Shown: piece after piece, positions 60,554 to 64,000 of the stretch | Position numbering within the stretch: position 1 is the stretch's first letter | How the letters are laid out: each line of letters begins with the position of its first letter | From: Variovorax sp. YR216 | GTDB lineage: Bacteria > Pseudomonadota > Gammaproteobacteria > Burkholderiales > Burkholderiaceae_C | DNA: 64,000 bases | Reading direction: 5' to 3' | NCBI RefSeq assembly: GCF_900107745.1 | Contig: NZ_FNRO01000003.1 | Location: 248,001-312,000, forward strand | Position numbers and translations under genes: made by a program | Notes under the pieces: model-generated | The model's database searches: none | Told to the model about the DNA's origin: nothing | The model's input: the letters and a program-made list of their open reading frames with translations, nothing else

Positions 60554-61777
60554 ATGAAGCGGATCGCGCTCGGCCTGCTCTGCGCTGCCGCGCTGCTGTA
60601 TGCAGTCGCGACGGTGCTCGAAGCCAGGCATCCGGCCTGGGGCTATGTCGCCGCTTTCGCCGAGGCGGCCATGGTGGGCGCGATCGCGGACTGGTTCGCG
60701 GTGGTCGCGCTGTTCCGCCATCCGCTGGGCCTGCCGATTCCGCACACCGCGATCATTCCGGCCAACAAGGACCGCATCGGCGCGAAGCTCGCGGGCTTCA
60801 TCTGCAACAACTTCCTGAGCACGCCGCAGGTGCTCGCGAAGCTCGGGGAATTCGATCCGTCCGCTCGGCTCGCGGACTGGCTCTCGCGGCCGGATCGCGC
60901 GGAGAAGCTCGGGGAGCATCTGGTGGCGGCCGCGCGCTACGGGCTCACCGCCTTCGACGATGCCCGGGTGCGCGATTTCCTCGGCCGCATGGCGTCGGCC
61001 GGGCTCGCGCAGGTCGACATGTCGCGCCTCGCCGGACAGGCGCTGGACGCATTTACGGCGGGCGGCCGCCACCAGGCGCTGCTCGACGACGTGCTGGTGC
61101 AGGTCGCGCACGTCGTCGAGGGCGAAGAAGTGCAGGAGCGCATCACCGAAGCCATCGCGCGCGAGATCAAGGCGCTGCGCTATGTGGGGCTCGACCAGGT
61201 GGCCGCGCGCGTTGCGACCCGCAAGATCGTCGACGCGGTCGCGCGGACCATCGGCGAATTGGCTTCGGACCCGGCGCATCCACTGCGGCTGCGCTTCGAC
61301 CAGTTCATGGACGGCTTCATCGACCGGCTCAGGACCGATCCGGAATTCCGGCGCCGAGGCGAGGCGATCCGTGCGGAGCTCCTGGCGCATCCGGCACTGG
61401 GCGACTACCTGCACGGCCTGTGGAGCGAGCTGCTCGCGTGGCTGCATACGGATCTCGCGAGAGACGATTCCAGCATCCGCCAACGCATCGTCGCCATGGC
61501 CGGTACGCTCGGTGCACGATTGAGCGCCGACGAAGCGATGCGCCGCTGGATCAACGAGCAGATCATGGACGCCGCCCCGCGCGCGATCGAACGCTACCGC
61601 GAGGACATCCGCCGCTACATCATCGAGCGCGTGGCCGAATGGAATGCCGACGAGATGACCGTCGAGCTCGAAGGCCACATCGGCCGCGACCTGCAGTTCA
61701 TCCGTGTGAACGGCACGCTGGTGGGTGGGCTGGTCGGGCTGGCGATTCACGCCACCACCCAGCTCCTGAAGAACTGA
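60554..61777 (+). CDS. DUF445 family membrane protein
   Basis: Encodes 407 residues. The N-terminal helix (LGLLCAAALLYAVATVLEA) is followed by AAFAEAAMVGAIADWFAVVALFRHPLGLPIPHTAIIPANKDRIGAKLAGFICNNFLS, the DUF445 hallmark; a long amphipathic region follows and the C-terminus returns to the membrane (NGTLVGGLVGLAIHATTQLL). About 13 bp behind argE on the same strand. Function unknown; the family occurs widely in proteobacteria. Confidence 0.88.
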   Translation: MKRIALGLLCAAALLYAVATVLEARHPAWGYVAAFAEAAMVGAIADWFAVVALFRHPLGLPIPHTAIIPANKDRIGAKLAGFICNNFLSTPQVLAKLGEFDPSARLADWLSRPDRAEKLGEHLVAAARYGLTAFDDARVRDFLGRMASAGLAQVDMSRLAGQALDAFTAGGRHQALLDDVLVQVAHVVEGEEVQERITEAIAREIKALRYVGLDQVAARVATRKIVDAVARTIGELASDPAHPLRLRFDQFMDGFIDRLRTDPEFRRRGEAIRAELLAHPALGDYLHGLWSELLAWLHTDLARDDSSIRQRIVAMAGTLGARLSADEAMRRWINEQIMDAAPRAIERYREDIRRYIIERVAEWNADEMTVELEGHIGRDLQFIRVNGTLVGGLVGLAIHATTQLLKN

Positions 61778-61780
61778 CCG

Positions 61781-61793
61781 GCGAGCCTGGGGG
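61781..61793 (-). repeat. stop-proximal end module of the dispersed repeat (partial copy)
   Basis: GCGAGCCTGGGGG (plus strand) is the end module of the repeat, placed directly against the stop codon of the minus-strand binding-protein gene (TGA at 61796-61794) and 3 bp behind the DUF445 stop. Only this end is present, no hairpins. Confidence 0.45.
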
Positions 61794-62915
61794 TCAGGTT
61801 CGAATCTTTCCGTCGCCGGTGATCATGGACAGCTCGACGAACTTCGACGCCACATGGTTCTTCGGCGAGAACGACACGTCGAATCCCGCGAACTGCTGGC
61901 GTTCGATGCTTTCGAGTCCGGCGATCAGCCCTTCGCGCGAGGGCTTGCCGGTCGAGCGACGCAGCCCTTCGACCAGCACCTTCGCGGCGAGGAAGCCCTC
62001 GACGCTCGAGAAGTTGGCCTTGGTCGCGCTGTTGCCCTTGCGCACGGCGTCGTTGAACTCGCGCGTGATGCCGTTCGCCGCGTTGTAGGGTGAGGGCACG
62101 ACCTGCGTGACGACCACGCCGGCGCCCTCCTTGCCGAGCTCGTCCGCAAGCGCCTGCGTGCCGACGAAGGACACATTGAAGAAGGTGCCGCCGTAACCCG
62201 ACTTGCGCGCCTCGCGGATGAAGGCCGCGCACGACTTGTAGGCGCTCACCTGGACCACCGCGTCCGGCTGCGCCGCGACGATGGTCTTGACCGCTGCCGA
62301 CACGGCGACCGAGTTGCGCTCGACCGTGGCGAGCGCGACCGGCTTCAGGTCGAGCTGCGACAGCGCGAGCGTCACGCCGTCGAGACCCGCCTTGCCGTAG
62401 GCGTCGTTCTGATAGAAGACCGCGATCTTCTTGAGGCCGAGGTTCGTGAGCTGCTTGACGATCACCGCGGTCTCGTCGTTGTACGAGGCGCGCAGGTGGA
62501 ACACGTTGCGGTGGAACGGCTCGCGCAGCGACATGGCGCCGGTGAAGGGCGCGATGAAAGGCACCTTGGCATTCACCGCCTGCGGCAGCGCCGCGAGGCT
62601 CGTGGGCGTGCCGATGTAGCCGAAGAGCGCGAAGACGTCCTCGTCGATCAGCTTCTTCGTGTTTTCCGCGCAGCGGTCGGGTTCGTAGCCGTCGTCGAGG
62701 AACTTGATGACCACATCGCGACCGGGCAGGGCGTTGTACTGGTCGAGGAAGAGCTTCGCGCCTTCGTAGAACTGGATGCCGAGCTGCGCGGCCGGCCCGG
62801 TGAACGGCGCGGACTGGCCGAGCACCAGCGGCGTTTCGCTCTGGGCCCGGGCGTACTGGAACCCGGCGAGCGCCGCGGCGCCGGTTGCGATCGAAAACTG
62901 TCTGCGACTCAGCAT
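61794..62915 (-). CDS. ABC transporter substrate-binding protein, Leu/Ile/Val-binding fold, Tat-type signal
   Basis: Encodes 373 residues. The N-terminus MLSRRQFSIATGAAALAGFQYARAQ has a twin-arginine motif (SRRQFSI) and a hydrophobic core, suggesting Tat export. The mature part is peripla_BP_6: PLVLGQSAPFTGPAAQLGIQFYEGAKLFLDQYN, FLDDGYEPDRCAENTKKLIDEDVFALFGYIGTPTS and AVFYQNDAYGKAGLDGVTLALSQL. No permease or ATPase genes are close by, so it may serve a transporter elsewhere. Divergent from the molybdopterin oxidoreductase gene. Confidence 0.9.
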   Translation of the reverse strand: MLSRRQFSIATGAAALAGFQYARAQSETPLVLGQSAPFTGPAAQLGIQFYEGAKLFLDQYNALPGRDVVIKFLDDGYEPDRCAENTKKLIDEDVFALFGYIGTPTSLAALPQAVNAKVPFIAPFTGAMSLREPFHRNVFHLRASYNDETAVIVKQLTNLGLKKIAVFYQNDAYGKAGLDGVTLALSQLDLKPVALATVERNSVAVSAAVKTIVAAQPDAVVQVSAYKSCAAFIREARKSGYGGTFFNVSFVGTQALADELGKEGAGVVVTQVVPSPYNAANGITREFNDAVRKGNSATKANFSSVEGFLAAKVLVEGLRRSTGKPSREGLIAGLESIERQQFAGFDVSFSPKNHVASKFVELSMITGDGKIRT

Positions 62916-62991
62916 CGTGAAAACCCCTCCGCGCGCTTTCCGGGCGCACAACTTAGACTCGACCGGTTATTGCTGTCTCGGCCTGATTCCC

Positions 62992-64000
62992 ATGTCTTCC
63001 CAAACCCGAGTCCTCGGCGCCTGTCCGCACGACTGTCCCGACACCTGCGCGCTCGTCACCACCGTGCAGGACGGCGTCGCCGTCAAGCTGCAGGGCAACG
63101 AGGCGCATCGGCACACCGCCGGTGTTCTCTGCACCAAGGTTTCCCGCTACATCGAGCGCAACGACCATCCCGAACGTCTCGTCCAGCCCCTGAAGCGATC
63201 CGGTCCGAAGGGCAGCGGCCGCTTCGAGCCGGTGAGCTGGGACGCCGCCCTGAACGACATCGCTGCGCGCCTGAATGCGATCAAGAGTAACAATTCGGAA
63301 AAGATTGTGCCCTACAGTTACGCAGGCACCATGGGTCTTGTGCAGGGGGAATCGATGGACCGTCGCTTTTTCCACAAGCTCGGTGCGTCGCTCCTGGACC
63401 GGACGATCTGCTCCACCGCTGGTGGTGAGGCCTTAGGTTTTACTTTGGGCGGGAAGGTCGGCATGCGGACCGAGTTCTTCGCGGAATCGAAGCTGATCCT
63501 GATCTGGGGAAGCAACTCGATCGCGAGCAATCTGCATTTCTGGCGGCACGCGCAGGCGGCCAAGCGCGCCGGGGCGCGGCTGGTGTGCATCGATCCGCGC
63601 AAGACCGAAACCGCCGACAAGTGCGACGAGCACGTGGCGCTGCTGCCCGGCACCGATGGCGCGCTTGCGCTCGCCCTGATGCACGAGCTGATCGTGAACG
63701 ACTGGCTCGATCACGACTACATCGAGCGCTACACCATCGGCTGGTCGCAACTGCGCGAACGCGCGCTGCAATGGCCGCCGTCGCGCGCGGCCGAGGTCTG
63801 CGGTGTGCCGGAGGCGCAGATCGTCTCGCTCGCACGCGCCTACGGCACCACGAAGCCGGCCGCCATCCGTCTCAACTACGGGATGCAGCGCGTGCGCGGC
63901 GGCGGCAATGCCGCGCGCGCCGTGGCCTGCCTGCCGGCGCTGGTCGGCGCATGGCGCGATCGCGCGGGCGGCCTGCTGCTCAGCAGCTCGGGACTCTTCC
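62992..64000 (+). CDS. molybdopterin-dependent oxidoreductase (partial, C-terminus outside window)
   Basis: At least 336 residues of a protein normally about 680-700. The N-terminal 4Fe-4S motif is CPHDCPDTC (Cys11, Cys15, Cys19) plus Cys47 in GVLCTKV. The molybdopterin domain follows with PVSWDAALNDIAARLN, IWGSNSIASNLHFWRHAQAAKRAGARLVCIDPRKTETADKCDEHVALLPGTDGALALALMHELI. Cys140 (RTICSTAGG) stands where DMSO-reductase-family enzymes carry their Mo ligand. No Tat signal precedes it, so it is probably cytoplasmic. Substrate unknown. The ATG at 62992 lies 76 bp from the divergent binding-protein start. Confidence 0.88.
   Translation, partial: MSSQTRVLGACPHDCPDTCALVTTVQDGVAVKLQGNEAHRHTAGVLCTKVSRYIERNDHPERLVQPLKRSGPKGSGRFEPVSWDAALNDIAARLNAIKSNNSEKIVPYSYAGTMGLVQGESMDRRFFHKLGASLLDRTICSTAGGEALGFTLGGKVGMRTEFFAESKLILIWGSNSIASNLHFWRHAQAAKRAGARLVCIDPRKTETADKCDEHVALLPGTDGALALALMHELIVNDWLDHDYIERYTIGWSQLRERALQWPPSRAAEVCGVPEAQIVSLARAYGTTKPAAIRLNYGMQRVRGGGNAARAVACLPALVGAWRDRAGGLLLSSSGLF

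Noticed and set aside
61797..61806. GGTTCGAATC, resembling a tRNA T-loop
   Set aside because: The flanks do not form a T-stem and the bases code for the C-terminus of the binding protein on the minus strand; no acceptor or anticodon arm is found.

Overview
The window is about 67% GC, densely coded on both strands, and reads as chromosomal DNA of a betaproteobacterium of the order Burkholderiales, most likely family Comamonadaceae (Variovorax-like). That assignment is inferred from gene content (several branched-chain-amino-acid-type ABC importers, TctA/TctB, PurT, type III pantothenate kinase, AMP nucleosidase, many LysR/AraC regulators, orphan solute-binding proteins) and from a GC-rich intergenic repeat of the kind I associate with this group. 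I see no rRNA, tRNA, insertion sequence, prophage or CRISPR array.

Layout. 1-3700: the end of a beta-oxidation locus (partial enoyl-CoA hydratase, 3-hydroxybutyryl-CoA dehydrogenase), then purT and an HSL-type esterase. 3700-16200: two complete Liv-type ABC importers head to tail, separated by an AraC regulator; the second operon also carries an acyl-CoA synthetase, which suggests import and CoA activation of an organic or aromatic acid. 16100-19500: a cyclophilin-like protein, a second AraC regulator and a phospholipase-D-family lipoprotein. 19500-27700: a universal stress protein, a Cfr-sized RlmN/Cfr-family radical SAM enzyme, and an orphan TrpX-type binding protein divergent from a three-gene signalling operon (Cache/HAMP/GAF histidine kinase, CheY-like receiver, receiver-class III cyclase fusion), then a FAD oxidoreductase. 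27800-32100: a large Gly-rich autotransporter, a strong bidirectional terminator and two small exported proteins. 32200-42000: TctA/TctB without a visible TctC, DUF3820, LtrA, a DEAD-box helicase, an acyl-CoA dehydrogenase, an NmrA-like/LysR divergent pair and a beta-propeller lipoprotein. 42100-51500: a NodIJ-like ABC exporter, a LysR/GST/PNPOx-like group with a clear LysR box, a P450/ArsR divergent pair, AMP nucleosidase and glutathione reductase. 51500-64000: a FecR-DUF6600 protein with a long Gln/Ala coiled-coil tail, PHB-depolymerase-type esterase, rhodanese, Kbp-like BON-LysM protein, CoaX, an M14-like/M20 peptidase pair, ArgE-like deacetylase, DUF445 membrane protein, a Tat-exported binding protein and the start of a molybdopterin oxidoreductase.

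The most interesting non-coding signals are: (i) a dispersed ~93 bp element with compensatory base changes between two full copies, its end lying directly behind stop codons of four minus-strand genes; (ii) two overlapping, mutually exclusive hairpins just ahead of the first AraC gene; (iii) direct repeats with exact 21 bp spacing ahead of the second AraC gene and ahead of the autotransporter; (iv) a perfect TTGTT-N11-AACAA LysR box. The most interesting protein-level system is the binding protein / histidine kinase / receiver / receiver-cyclase cluster, whose cyclase lacks both canonical purine-specifying residues.
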